From contig NZ_JAVDYB010000001.1 in assembly GCF_031458235.1 (NCBI RefSeq), positions 8,271,001 through 8,335,000 on the forward strand: 64,000 nucleotides of DNA. The letters are read 5' to 3'. The DNA comes from Catenuloplanes atrovinosus (GTDB taxonomy: Bacteria > Actinomycetota > Actinomycetes > Mycobacteriales > Micromonosporaceae). Shown here one piece after another: positions 36,468-44,918 of the stretch (within the stretch, counting starts at the first letter, position 1; every line of letters starts with the position of its first letter). Below the pieces are notes generated by a model that saw only the letters and a list, made by a program, of their open reading frames with translations, searched no databases and had not been told where the DNA came from. The translations under genes were made by a program, and so were the position numbers.

Positions 36468-37727
36468 TCAGGCCGGCGGGTAGTGCACGGTCACGGTCTC
36501 GTGATCGGTGAGTTCGCCCGCCGGCGCCCACACCTCGTAGATGCCGCGCTCGTAGCACTGCGCGCCGAGCTTGGAGATCGAGTCCGCGTCCGGGCGGGCC
36601 AGGCGCAGCCGCGTCCAGCCCGAGTCGGTGTGCAGCACCTGGCAGTACACGCCGCGCCAGCGGCCGAACGCGGCCCGGCGGCTGACGTTGTCCACCGGGT
36701 ATCGGGCGGCGCGGGTCATCGCCAGCACGCGGAAGCCGCCGGGCAGGTCCGCGATCGCCTCGTACTCCCGCTCGCCGTACATGCCGACCAGGATGGTGGA
36801 CCGGACGGCGTCGCCGACCGGCAGGTACTCCTGATCCGGCGGGATCTCCGGGATGCCGGTGACCAGGTGCCGCCACTGCGGCCCCACCATGCGCAGCCAG
36901 CCGCGCTGCTCCGGCTGGTACGTGTACAGCACCACCTCGCTGCCGTCCGACGTATACGCGATCAGCGCCGCGTTCGCCGGCATCGGCAGGTCGGCCATGT
37001 CCTTCGTCACGAACTCCGGGATCAGGTGCCGCTCGCTGGGCGTGAAGCCGGTGCCGAGGACCGGCGCGCCGACCCGGTCGCGCGGCGGCACCGTGCGCAG
37101 CCCGCCCTGCTCGGCACCGAGCGGGATCTCGTAGTCGTCCGGCGAGTTGGCCCGCCAGCGCAGCGCGTAGATGACGTCCGGGATGCCGCGGCCGGCCTCG
37201 GCGTCCGTGCGGAGCAGCATCAGGTCGGCCGGCGTACGCAGGTGGGCGACGTCGTACTCCCGGTAGCAGAAGCCGTAGGGCAGCCAGCCGCGCAGGTAGC
37301 CGGCGATCTGACTCGCGGACAGCACCTTGATCATGCGGGTGCCGCGCCGGATCGCGGCGGTGCGCCGGATGCTGGCCAGCATCGGATCGTCCCGGTACGC
37401 CGGGCTCTGCGCGGCCTTGTGCACGTCCGCCCAGCGGATGCCGCGGGACAGCGGCACCATCAGCGGCGTGTCCAGCGGGTCCTCGGGCGTGCCGTCGCCG
37501 AGCACGCCGAGCCCGGGCTGCGCGTGACCGCCGACACTCACGCCCTCCACCTCGGAGGCGTGCACGAACCGGTGGAACGGCGCGGGCGCGCCGTTGCGCG
37601 AGACCCGGCGGAAGCCGTCCGCGTCGACGTTGCTGAACAGCTCGAATGCGGCTCCGCGAGCGATCTGCTCAGCGGGGTGGAACGTTCCCTTGAAGCTCAC
37701 GCGCAGGCCCGTCGGGGCATCGTTCAC
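36468..37727 (-). CDS. Unrecognised 419-aa protein
   Basis: I do not recognise the family. The protein is soluble, without signal peptide or membrane helix. Notable stretches are VSFKGTFHPAEQIARGAAFELF at the start (residues 9-30), YLRGWLPYGFCYREYDVAHLRTP near 145, TPSERHLIPEFVTKDMADLP near 225, and a C-terminal half with VSRRAAFGRWRGVYCQVLHTD and YERGIYEVWAPAGEL. Base composition and codon use match the neighbours. The GTG at 37727 is chosen; longer open frame upstream is the shadow of the histidine kinase. It is convergent with metG (3 bases between stops) and divergent from the hybrid kinase. Confidence 0.65.
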   Translation of the reverse strand: MNDAPTGLRVSFKGTFHPAEQIARGAAFELFSNVDADGFRRVSRNGAPAPFHRFVHASEVEGVSVGGHAQPGLGVLGDGTPEDPLDTPLMVPLSRGIRWADVHKAAQSPAYRDDPMLASIRRTAAIRRGTRMIKVLSASQIAGYLRGWLPYGFCYREYDVAHLRTPADLMLLRTDAEAGRGIPDVIYALRWRANSPDDYEIPLGAEQGGLRTVPPRDRVGAPVLGTGFTPSERHLIPEFVTKDMADLPMPANAALIAYTSDGSEVVLYTYQPEQRGWLRMVGPQWRHLVTGIPEIPPDQEYLPVGDAVRSTILVGMYGEREYEAIADLPGGFRVLAMTRAARYPVDNVSRRAAFGRWRGVYCQVLHTDSGWTRLRLARPDADSISKLGAQCYERGIYEVWAPAGELTDHETVTVHYPPA

Positions 37728-37862
37728 GTTACGGGCCTCTGGAAACACGCTCACTCGGCGGAACCTACTTCGGCATGATAGACGCCGAGTGAACGGAAGG
37801 TGACGCGAGCAAGGTTCCTGATTCCGCCACCGGAGGGGGCCTGACCAGCGGATAGTGTCTTC

Positions 37863-39908
37863 ATGGAGACCGCGGCGCGAATCACCCACGATGCGTTGAC
37901 GGACCTCACTTCCGCGCTCACGGCCGCCTGCACGCGCGTGGAATCGGTCCTCGACGTCGCCACCGAGGCCGCCGCCCGGATCGTCGGGGACGGCGGCGGC
38001 ATCCGGCTCGTCCGGGAGGACGGCCGGTTCGGCCCGATGGCCACCCGGCATTCCGGGCACGACGCACCGGAGCTGCTCGGCGAGTTCCTCGGCGGTTTCA
38101 GCGACCGGGTCGACCAGGGGCATCTGAACCGGCTGCGGGCCGGCGCCACCATCGTGTTCAGCTCCATGGATCAGCAGGAGTTCCAGAAGCTCGCACCGCC
38201 GCAGCACTGGACGAACCTGGCCGGCGCGCGGATCTCGGCCGTGCTCGCCTGCCCGCTGATCGCCGACGGCACGTTCCTCGGCTACCTCGCGCTGGCCCGG
38301 ACCACGCCGGGGGCCACGTACACGGCCGCGGACGTGGAGACGGCCCGGATGATCGCGGAGCACACCTCGGCCGCGCTGTCCACCGCGCGGTCGGTGGAGC
38401 AGCTGCGCGCCTCCGAGGACCGGTACCGGAACATCGTCGAGACCACGCTCGACGGCGTCTGGCAGTTCGACCGGGACGGCGTGACCACGTTCGCGAACGC
38501 GCAGATGGCCCGCATGCTCGGGATGACGCGCGAGGAACTGCTCGGGCTGTCCGTGCGCGGCTTCCTGGACAACAACGGGCAGCAGCGGCTCGCCAAGCGG
38601 CTGGCCGACCGGCAGCAGGGGCGCTCCGAGGTGTACGAGTGCCGGCTGATCCGCGCCGACGGCACCGCCCTCTGGGTGCAGATGTCCGCAGCGCCGCTGC
38701 TCGGCCCGGACGGCGAGATCATCGGCTCGCTGGCGCTGGTGAGCGACATCACCGAGCGGATCGCGGCCCGCGACATGCAGCGCCAGCTCGACCAGTTGCG
38801 CCGGGTGGACAGCCTGGGCCAGCTGGCCGGCGGCATCGCGCACGACTTCAACAACCTGCTGACCGTGATCGCCGGCTCCGCCGAGGTGCTGGCCTCGGAC
38901 GCGGAGCCCGGATCCGACGTCGAGGCGATGGCGCAGTCGATCATGCGGGCCGCGGCCAGCGGCGCCGCGCTCACCCACCAGCTGCTGGCCTTCGGCCGGC
39001 GCAGCCCGAACGCGCACACGGTCTCCGTGCCGGAACTGCTGGACGGCGCGCGCGACCTGCTGACCCGCGCGCTCGGCGAGCACATCGACCTGCGCTTCAA
39101 GATCGACGAGGACCTGTGGGCGGTCCAGGCGGACCGCGGCGAGCTGGAGCAGGCGCTGGCCAATCTCGCGGCGAACGCGCGGGACGCGATGGGCCGCGGC
39201 GGCGTGCTCACCATCGAGGCACACAACACCGTGATCGACCCGGGTGGGCTGGAGGACGCGCAGGCGTCCGGCCGGTTCGTGGTGCTGGCCGTCTCGGACA
39301 CCGGCAGCGGCATGGACGAGGAGACCCGGACGCACGCGTTCGAGCCGTTCTTCACCACGAAGAAGGCGCGCGGCGCGGCCGGCCTGGGCCTGGCCACGGT
39401 CTACGGCATCGTGCACAACAGCGGCGGGCACATCCGGCTCGTCTCCGACCCGGGCATCGGTACCACCGTGAAGATCTTCCTGCCGGCCAAGGAGGCGACC
39501 GAGGAGCCGCCGGTCCTGCCGGTGGAGAACCTGCGCGGGCAGGGGCACGTGCTGGTGGTGGAGGATCAGCCGGAGCTGGCCCAACTGGTCCGCTACCTGC
39601 TGCAGCCGGCCGGGTACACGGTCACGGTCGCCACCGACCCGGCCGCGGCGATCTCCCACCTGCACGCGGGCGCGCGGCCGGACCTGCTGCTCACCGACGT
39701 GGTGATGCCCGGCATGACCGGCTCGGAGCTGGCCCGGGAACTGCGCGCGCACTACCCGGACCTGCGCGTGCTGTTCATGTCCGGGTACACCGCGGGCGTG
39801 CTCAACCCGCGCGGTCACCTGGACGAGGACAGCACGCTGATCCAGAAGCCGTTCAACCGGGAGAGCCTGCTCACCGCCGTGGCGAAGGCGCTGGGCACCC
39901 GCCGATAG
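37863..39908 (+). CDS. Hybrid sensor histidine kinase (GAF-PAS-HisKA-HATPase-REC)
   Basis: 681 residues, no membrane segments, so a cytoplasmic sensor. Order: GAF domain (about 25-175), PAS with PAC (about 182-302), HisKA with GGIAHDFNNLL (phospho-accepting His327), and HATPase with N-box ALANLAANARDAM (431-443), VSDTGSGMD (478-485) and AGLGLATVYGIV (506-517). A C-terminal receiver has acidic pair VVEDQPE and the phosphorylated Asp612 in LLTDVVMPGMTG. All catalytic residues are present, unlike the GAF pseudokinase at 24032. The ligand of GAF/PAS is unknown. It stands between metG and the tatD-like gene, a place usually without a sensor, and no separate response regulator is adjacent. Confidence 0.92.
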   Translation: METAARITHDALTDLTSALTAACTRVESVLDVATEAAARIVGDGGGIRLVREDGRFGPMATRHSGHDAPELLGEFLGGFSDRVDQGHLNRLRAGATIVFSSMDQQEFQKLAPPQHWTNLAGARISAVLACPLIADGTFLGYLALARTTPGATYTAADVETARMIAEHTSAALSTARSVEQLRASEDRYRNIVETTLDGVWQFDRDGVTTFANAQMARMLGMTREELLGLSVRGFLDNNGQQRLAKRLADRQQGRSEVYECRLIRADGTALWVQMSAAPLLGPDGEIIGSLALVSDITERIAARDMQRQLDQLRRVDSLGQLAGGIAHDFNNLLTVIAGSAEVLASDAEPGSDVEAMAQSIMRAAASGAALTHQLLAFGRRSPNAHTVSVPELLDGARDLLTRALGEHIDLRFKIDEDLWAVQADRGELEQALANLAANARDAMGRGGVLTIEAHNTVIDPGGLEDAQASGRFVVLAVSDTGSGMDEETRTHAFEPFFTTKKARGAAGLGLATVYGIVHNSGGHIRLVSDPGIGTTVKIFLPAKEATEEPPVLPVENLRGQGHVLVVEDQPELAQLVRYLLQPAGYTVTVATDPAAAISHLHAGARPDLLLTDVVMPGMTGSELARELRAHYPDLRVLFMSGYTAGVLNPRGHLDEDSTLIQKPFNRESLLTAVAKALGTRR

Positions 39909-39919
39909 CCTTGGCGGTC

Positions 39920-40798
39920 GTGAGTTCCCGTGAGAAGACCAGCCCTCGCCGGATGGGCGAGTTCCCGCCGGCGCCGGACGCGCTGCCGGTCCCGGTGATC
40001 GACAGCCACACCCACCTGGACATCACCGTGCAGGAGGCCGGCGTGCCGGGCTCCGGCGACGGTGACCCGGTGCGGCGGCTGGTGGACGCCGCCCGTGCGG
40101 TCGGCGTGGACCGGCTGGTGCAGGTGGGCGTGGACGTGGCGTCCTCCCGGTGGGGCGCGGAGCTGGCCGCGGCGCACCCGGCCGTGCTGGCCGCGGTCGC
40201 GCTGCACCCGAACGAGGCGCCCCGGCTCGGCGCCGGCCTGGACGAGGCGCTGCGGGAGATCGAGGCGCTGGCCGGGCGGGAGCGGGTGCGGGCGATCGGC
40301 GAGACCGGGCTGGACACGTTCCGCACCGGCGAGGAGGGGCGCGCCGCGCAGGAGGAGAGCTTCCGCGCGCACATCGGCTTCGCCAAGCGGTACGGCAAGG
40401 CGCTGGTCATCCACGACCGGGACGCGCATGCGGACGTGCTGCGCGTGCTCGACTCCGAGGGCGCGCCGGACACCGTGGTGCTGCACTGCTACTCCGGCGA
40501 CGCGGAGTTCGCGGCCGAGTGTGTGCGCCGCGGATACCTGCTCAGCTTCGCCGGGACGGTGACCTTCGCCAGCGCCGGGACGCTGCGCGAGGCGGCCCGC
40601 GTCACGCCGCCGGAGCACCTGCTGGTGGAGACGGACGCGCCCTATCTGACGCCGACGCCGTACCGGGGCCGGCCGAACGCGTCTTACCTGATCCCGCTGA
40701 CCATGCGGGTGCTCGCCGACACCACCGGCCACGACCTGGCCGAGCTGTGCGCGGCGGTCTCCGCCAACGGCGACCGCGCCTTCGGCCTCTGGCACTGA
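39920..40798 (+). CDS. TatD-family metal-dependent deoxyribonuclease
   Basis: 292 residues, amidohydrolase-like TIM barrel. Metal ligands and motifs are visible: IDSHTHLD near residue 30, AIGETGLD near 125, VIHDRDAHADV near 165, VLHCYSGD near 190, and LVETDAPYLTP near 235. The family removes damaged 3' ends of DNA; the cellular role here is inferred from family and position after metG, conserved in actinobacteria. The start is GTG at 39920 (then SSREKTSP); ATG in MGEF would remove 12 residues. The stop is followed directly by an 85-base C/G-only tract. Confidence 0.9.
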   Translation: MSSREKTSPRRMGEFPPAPDALPVPVIDSHTHLDITVQEAGVPGSGDGDPVRRLVDAARAVGVDRLVQVGVDVASSRWGAELAAAHPAVLAAVALHPNEAPRLGAGLDEALREIEALAGRERVRAIGETGLDTFRTGEEGRAAQEESFRAHIGFAKRYGKALVIHDRDAHADVLRVLDSEGAPDTVVLHCYSGDAEFAAECVRRGYLLSFAGTVTFASAGTLREAARVTPPEHLLVETDAPYLTPTPYRGRPNASYLIPLTMRVLADTTGHDLAELCAAVSANGDRAFGLWH

Positions 40799-40883
40799 CC
40801 CCCCGCCCCCCGCCGCCCCGCGCCGCCCCGCCCCGCGCCGCGCCGCCCCGCCCCGCGCCGCCCCGCCCCGCCCGCCCCCGCCC
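40799..40883. repeat. 85-base tract of only C and G
   Basis: From the base after the tatD-type stop to 40883 there is no A or T. The plus strand is strongly C-rich with a repeated CCGCCCCGCG-like unit; the minus strand has many runs of three or more G, compatible with G-quadruplex formation. Confidence 0.9.
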
Positions 40884-40887
40884 ACAG

Positions 40888-40951
40888 CGCCGATCTAGGG
40901 CGGATTCACGCGATTGGAGATCGACGTGTGGGAATCAGCCCTAGATCGGCG
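40888..40951. terminator. Bidirectional hairpin between convergent genes
   Basis: 20-base arms (40888-40907, 40932-40951) with one mismatch around a 24-base loop, between the tatD-type gene and the convergent small-protein operon ending at 40969. Confidence 0.78.
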
Positions 40952-40968
40952 CGGAGAGGGGGTGGGGG

Positions 40969-41232
40969 TCAGGGCCAGGCGGGGTGGCGGGCGGCGGGGA
41001 CGGAGCGGGCGCGGACGTAGAGTTCGCGCTGGGCGCCGGGGTCGGAGGGGGCGCGGCGGCACCACGCCCGGATGTGCCACCACGGCTCGTTGTCGAAGTG
41101 CACCAGGTCCACCACGAACGACACGGTGGCGATCAGCGCGCCCACGCCGAACCGGTAGTCCTGCTCGCGCAGGTACAGCGTCTCGCCCACGATCGGCTCG
41201 GCGGGTGCCGGCCGGCGGGCGCGCGGGCTCAC
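40969..41232 (-). CDS. Small uncharacterised actinobacterial protein (beta-rich, 87 aa)
   Basis: 87 residues. The core PIVGETLYLREQDYRFGVGAL then VVDLVHFDNEPWWHIRAW and the tail RELYVRARSV look like a small beta-barrel common as a hypothetical protein beside XRE/DUF397 genes in actinomycetes; no function is known to me. GTG at 41232 overlaps the TGA of the upstream small gene by 4 bases (GTGA), so both are co-translated. A longer frame upstream is Arg-rich shadow and rejected. Confidence 0.7.
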   Translation of the reverse strand: MSPRARRPAPAEPIVGETLYLREQDYRFGVGALIATVSFVVDLVHFDNEPWWHIRAWCRRAPSDPGAQRELYVRARSVPAARHPAWP

Positions 41233-41513
41233 CACGCCGCCCGGCCCGGCCGCCGGGTGCGGCACCAGCCCAGGAAGCGCGCGCCCGCGCGGACGCACTC
41301 CGCGGCCGGCCGGTCCCGGGCGAACCGGTGCAGATAGGTCGCCATCAGCATGGCCAGCGCCACCCGGTTGCGGCGATAATCGCGCAGCGCGGTCCGCTTG
41401 TACGACTCGCACGGCCATTCGGACCCGCAGCGCGCGCACTGCCAGGCCGAATCAGGAATGTGCCGGACGCCCGGTGGGCCGGCGTCGGACGACGTGATTC
41501 GAGAGTCATTCAT
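41229..41513 (-). CDS. Small cysteine-containing protein (94 aa), unknown function
   Basis: 94 residues. WQCARCGSEWPCESYKR (about 25-41) has three Cys that could bind metal, followed by a helical LRDYRRNRVALAMLMATYLHRFARDRP and a tail ending in WCRTRRPG. Proteins with the W-C-x2-C-x3-WPC pattern are frequent small hypotheticals in Micromonospora/Streptomyces. The ATG at 41513 is chosen; the frame upstream to 41807 is unlike protein. It is divergent from the XRE regulator gene and coupled to the next small gene. Confidence 0.7.
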   Translation of the reverse strand: MNDSRITSSDAGPPGVRHIPDSAWQCARCGSEWPCESYKRTALRDYRRNRVALAMLMATYLHRFARDRPAAECVRAGARFLGWCRTRRPGRAAW

Positions 41514-41845
41514 CTTGTCTGCCCCGGCGGATGGCGGCGAGAAGAGAATAGGACCCGGCGCGGAGCGCCTGAGCGTGAATCGCGATGACTTCGCCCGTAC
41601 GACACCGTTTACCTCCCGGACTGGCGCGATCGGGGCAGCGTCGCTTCCCCGTCGTTGTGCCGCCCGGCCGCGGCAGTCGACGTCGGCGGTCCGGGACGGA
41701 CCGCGCCGTCCAATCATTTGGGTTGAGCACCGGCCCCGCAATATTCGAAGGCCGGAAATCGTCGCTCGCCATTGACTTTCGCCTTGATCGGTGGGTAGGC
41801 ATTCCATGACGGAAGACCGAGCATTCCATGAGCGGAGGAGAGCGC
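41514..41845. promoter_or_regulatory. Divergent control region with promoter and 22-base-spaced direct repeats
   Basis: For the XRE gene: TTGACT (41772-41777), spacer 18, TAGGCA (41796-41801). GCATTCCATGA occurs at 41799-41809, overlapping the -10, and again at 41821-41831, two helical turns on. This is a good candidate site for autoregulation. The rest of the 332 bases has no gene that I can see. Confidence 0.6.
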
Positions 41846-42733
41846 GTGGACGCCGAGCCGGGATCGACGGTTCCCCGCCGTCAGCTGGGCAGATACCTGC
41901 GCCGCCTGCGTGAGCAGGCCGGTGTCACGGTGAAGGCCGCCGCCGCGGAGCTGGAGTGCTCCATCCAGAAGCTGTGGCGGATCGAGAAGGGCGCGGTGCC
42001 GGTGCGCGGCGCCGACGTCAAGGTGCTCTGCGAGCGCTACGGCGCGACCGAGGAGATGACGCAAGCGCTGGTCGCGCTGGCCAAGGAGACGAAGGCCAAG
42101 GGCTGGTGGCACTCGTACGGCGACGTGGTCCCGCGCTGGTTCGAGATGTACGTGGGCATGGAGGCCGCCGCGTCCCGGCTGCGCATGTACGAGCCGTCGC
42201 TGGTCCCGGGCCTGCTGCAGTCCGGCGGCTACGCGGACGCGGCGATCCGTGCCGACCAGCCGGGGATGAGCGACGAGGAGCGCCGCCGCCGTGTGGACCT
42301 GCGCGCCGAGCGGCAGTCGCTGCTGGCCAGGCCGTTCCCGGAGCCGCCGGCGCTGGAGGCGATCGTCTGCGAGACCGTGCTGCGCCGCGACCCGGGCCCG
42401 CCCGGCGTGATGGCGCGGCAGCTGGCGTACCTGCAGAAGGCGGGCGAACAACCACATATCTCGATACGCGTCCTTCCGCTCGCGATCGGGCTGCATCGGG
42501 CCTCGGTCGCCGGTGCGTTCACGATTTTGGAATTTCCATCCGAGGGAAATGAGCGAAGAGAACCTCCAACGGTCTACAGCGAATCACTCACAGGGGCTAT
42601 CTATCTCGACAAAACACACGAGATAGAGGCCTATGAAGAAGTTTGGGTTAGCCTTACCGCGTCGGCGCTGAGTGAGGGTGATTCAGCGGTCATGATCGAC
42701 AGCCTGATAGGGGAGTTGAATCGCAGTGATTGA
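41846..42733 (+). CDS. XRE-family regulator with DUF5753 sensor domain
   Basis: 295 residues. The N-terminal helix-turn-helix ([36 protein letters not shown], about 14-49) is followed by the DUF5753 domain ([20 protein letters not shown] through [22 protein letters not shown]), the usual form of actinomycete regulators paired with a DUF397 protein. Such pairs (BldB/AbaA-like and AmfC-region homologues) act in development and antibiotic control. GTG at 41846 has GGAGGAG 5 bases upstream; ATG at 41828 lies upstream of that ribosome-binding sequence. The C-terminal third is markedly more AT-rich (42510-42720) than its surroundings. Confidence 0.88.
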   Translation: MDAEPGSTVPRRQLGRYLRRLREQAGVTVKAAAAELECSIQKLWRIEKGAVPVRGADVKVLCERYGATEEMTQALVALAKETKAKGWWHSYGDVVPRWFEMYVGMEAAASRLRMYEPSLVPGLLQSGGYADAAIRADQPGMSDEERRRRVDLRAERQSLLARPFPEPPALEAIVCETVLRRDPGPPGVMARQLAYLQKAGEQPHISIRVLPLAIGLHRASVAGAFTILEFPSEGNERREPPTVYSESLTGAIYLDKTHEIEAYEEVWVSLTASALSEGDSAVMIDSLIGELNRSD

Positions 42734-42914
42734 CTCGTCGGGCGCCCGCTGGCGCAAGTCAAGCCGCAGTGGCGCGAACCAATGCGTCGAGGTCGCGGAC
42801 AATCTCGGTACGTTCATCGCGGTCCGCGACTCCAAGGACCCGGCCGGCGCCGTGCTGGCCTTCTCGCCCGGCTCATGGCGCGCCTTCACCACGAGCCTCC
42901 GGGACGCGCGCTAG
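42726..42914 (+). CDS. DUF397-domain small protein
   Basis: 62 residues, nearly all DUF397: [20 protein letters not shown], then [20 protein letters not shown] and a final [13 protein letters not shown] at 42726 overlaps the XRE gene by 8 bases, so the two are co-expressed. In other actinomycetes the small partner works with the XRE/DUF5753 protein, sometimes in a toxin/antitoxin-like or developmental switch. Followed by a hairpin before rsmA. Confidence 0.88.
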   Translation: MIDSSGARWRKSSRSGANQCVEVADNLGTFIAVRDSKDPAGAVLAFSPGSWRAFTTSLRDAR

Positions 42915-42931
42915 CTCCACCACCACGGGAC

Positions 42932-42957
42932 CGCTCCCCGGCCACCCGCCGGGGAGC
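42932..42957 (+). terminator. Hairpin between DUF397 gene and rsmA
   Basis: Perfect 11-bp stem (42932-42942 with 42947-42957 region, loop of about 5). It separates the XRE/DUF397 unit from the housekeeping operon. Confidence 0.7.
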
Positions 42958-42975
42958 GCCCTAGGATCGCTGGTC

Positions 42976-43815
42976 ATGGACGGACTACTCGGCCCCGCGG
43001 AGATCCGCGAGCTGGCGGCCAGCCTCGGCGTGTCGCCGACCAAGAAGCTCGGGCAGAACTTCGTCCACGACCCGAACACGGTGCGCCGCATCGTCGCCGC
43101 GGCCGGGCTGAGCCCGGACGACGTGGCGCTGGAGGTCGGCCCCGGGCTCGGCTCGCTCACGCTGGGCCTGCTCGGCGCCGCGCGGCACGTGCACGCCGTG
43201 GAGATCGACCCGGTGCTGGCCGGACGGCTGCCGCGCACCGCCGCGGAGCGCCTGCCGGACCGGGCGGACCGGCTCACCGTGCACCACCTGGACGCGCTGC
43301 GGGTCACCGCGCTGCCGGAGCCGGCGCCGACCGCGCTGGTCGCGAACCTGCCGTACAACGTGGCGGTCCCGGTCGTGCTGCACCTGCTGGCCACGCTGCC
43401 GAGCCTGCGCACCGGCCTGGTGATGGTGCAGAAGGAGGTGGCGGACCGGCTGGTCGCGGCGCCCGGCTCCAAGGTCTACGGCGTGCCGTCCGTGAAGCTG
43501 GCCTGGTACGCCAGCGCCAGACCGGCCGGGAAGGTGCCGCCGAACGTGTTCTGGCCGGTGCCGAACGTGGACTCCGGGCTGGTCGCGTTCGCCCGGCACG
43601 AGCGGCCGCGGGGCGGCGTACCCAGGGAGAAGGTCTTCGCGGTCGTCGACGCGGCGTTCGCGCAGCGGCGCAAGACGCTGCGCGCGGCGCTGGCCGGCTG
43701 GGCCGGCGGGCCGGACCGGGCGGAGAAGGTGCTGGCCGCCGCGGGCATCGACCCTCGTACCCGGGGCGAGCAACTCGGCGTGGACCAGTTCATCGCGATC
43801 GCCGCCGCGTCCTAG
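42976..43815 (+). CDS. rsmA: 16S rRNA (adenine1518-N6/adenine1519-N6)-dimethyltransferase
   Basis: 279 residues (KsgA). SAM-binding motif I is [11 protein letters not shown] near residue 55, motif IV is NLPYNVAV near residue 123, and the N-terminal [10 protein letters not shown] is diagnostic. The C-terminal helical domain ends [23 protein letters not shown]. The ATG at 42976 is 8 bases after TAGGAT (42962-42967) with no ribosome-binding site, so translation is probably leaderless. First gene of the conserved rsmA-ispE block. Confidence 0.94.
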   Translation: MDGLLGPAEIRELAASLGVSPTKKLGQNFVHDPNTVRRIVAAAGLSPDDVALEVGPGLGSLTLGLLGAARHVHAVEIDPVLAGRLPRTAAERLPDRADRLTVHHLDALRVTALPEPAPTALVANLPYNVAVPVVLHLLATLPSLRTGLVMVQKEVADRLVAAPGSKVYGVPSVKLAWYASARPAGKVPPNVFWPVPNVDSGLVAFARHERPRGGVPREKVFAVVDAAFAQRRKTLRAALAGWAGGPDRAEKVLAAAGIDPRTRGEQLGVDQFIAIAAAS

Positions 43816-43951
43816 CGGGTCGCCGACCCCGGACCGCGGTGGCGGTAGAGTTGCGCCCAGCCGAGCGGACGAGGAGGTGGGCGGCGATGATCGACACGGT
43901 GGGCACGCGCTTCTGGAGGCTCAGTGCCGTCCCGGGCCGGGGCGCCGATCG

Positions 43952-44902
43952 GTGACGGAGGCCTGGAGGCCGGAGGACGACCGTCCCCGGATGGCGACGG
44001 CGGGCCCGGTGCGGGTCCGCGTCCCCGCGAAGATCAACCTGCACCTCGGCGTCGGGCCGCTGCGCGACGACGGCTACCACGAGCTCAACACGGTGTACCA
44101 GGCGATCTCGCTCTACGACGAGCTGACCGCGCGGCGCGGCGACACGCTGAGCCTGACCATGGAGGGTGAGGGCGCCGGCACGCTGGCGCTGGACGGCACC
44201 AACCTGATCATCCGCGCGGTGCAGGCGCTGGCCGACTACGCGCGCGTCCCCGCGCACGCCCGGCTGCACCTGAAGAAGCAGATCCCGCTCGCGGCCGGCC
44301 TGGCCGGCGGCAGCGCGGACGCGGCCGCCGCGCTGGTCGCCTGCGACGCGCTGTGGGGCATCGGGCTCTCCCGCGACCAGCTCGCCGAGGTCGCGGCCAC
44401 GCTCGGCTCCGACGTGCCGTTCCTGATCTACGGCGGCACCGCGCTCGGCACCGGCCACGGCGAGACGATCAGCCCGGTGCTGGTCCGCCCGCACTCGTGG
44501 CACTGGGTGGTCGCGGTCGCGGACGGCGGCCTGGCCACGCCGGAGGTCTACCGCGAGCTGGACCGGCTGCGCGCCGGGCTGGACGGCCCCGAGCCGCTGG
44601 GCAGCGCGGACGGGCTGCTGGCCGCGCTGCGGCAGAAGGACCCGACCGTGCTGGCCGCCGCGCTCGGCAACGACCTGCAGGCGGCCGCGCTCTCGCTCCG
44701 CCCGGCGCTGTCCGACCTGCTCAAGGCCGGTCTCGCCGCGGGCGCCTGCGCCAGCCTGGTCTCCGGCTCCGGCCCGACCGTGCTGTTCCTCGCCCGCGAC
44801 GCCGCGCACGCGGAGACGCTCACCACGGAGATCGAGGCGTCCGGCCTCTGCCGCGCCGCCGGCACCGCGCACGGTCCCGTGCCCGGCGCCCGCATCCTGT
44901 AG
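43952..44902 (+). CDS. ispE: 4-diphosphocytidyl-2-C-methyl-D-erythritol kinase
   Basis: 316 residues, GHMP kinase phosphorylating CDP-ME in the MEP isoprenoid pathway. N-terminal VRVPAKINLHLGVGPLRDDGYHEL, the ATP loop PLAAGLAGGSADAAAAL near residue 112 and C-terminal SGSGPTVLFLA are typical. I chose GTG at 43952 because actinobacterial IspE proteins begin TEAWRP; ATG at 43991 is a possible shorter start. It follows rsmA with 136 bases between. Confidence 0.94.
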   Translation: MTEAWRPEDDRPRMATAGPVRVRVPAKINLHLGVGPLRDDGYHELNTVYQAISLYDELTARRGDTLSLTMEGEGAGTLALDGTNLIIRAVQALADYARVPAHARLHLKKQIPLAAGLAGGSADAAAALVACDALWGIGLSRDQLAEVAATLGSDVPFLIYGGTALGTGHGETISPVLVRPHSWHWVVAVADGGLATPEVYRELDRLRAGLDGPEPLGSADGLLAALRQKDPTVLAAALGNDLQAAALSLRPALSDLLKAGLAAGACASLVSGSGPTVLFLARDAAHAETLTTEIEASGLCRAAGTAHGPVPGARIL

Positions 44903-44918
44903 CAATCACTGGGGAGTT

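Noticed and set aside
37728-39818. Upstream extension of the minus-strand frame that begins at 37727
   Set aside because: It is the antisense shadow of the hybrid kinase gene, Val/Arg/His-rich, and the family-like sequence begins only at the GTG at 37727.
40969-41439. Full 156-codon version of the small minus-strand protein
   Set aside because: Its first 70 residues are an Arg/Ala/Gly-rich antisense-like stretch overlapping the better-supported 94-aa gene; only the 87-residue part from GTG 41232 looks real.
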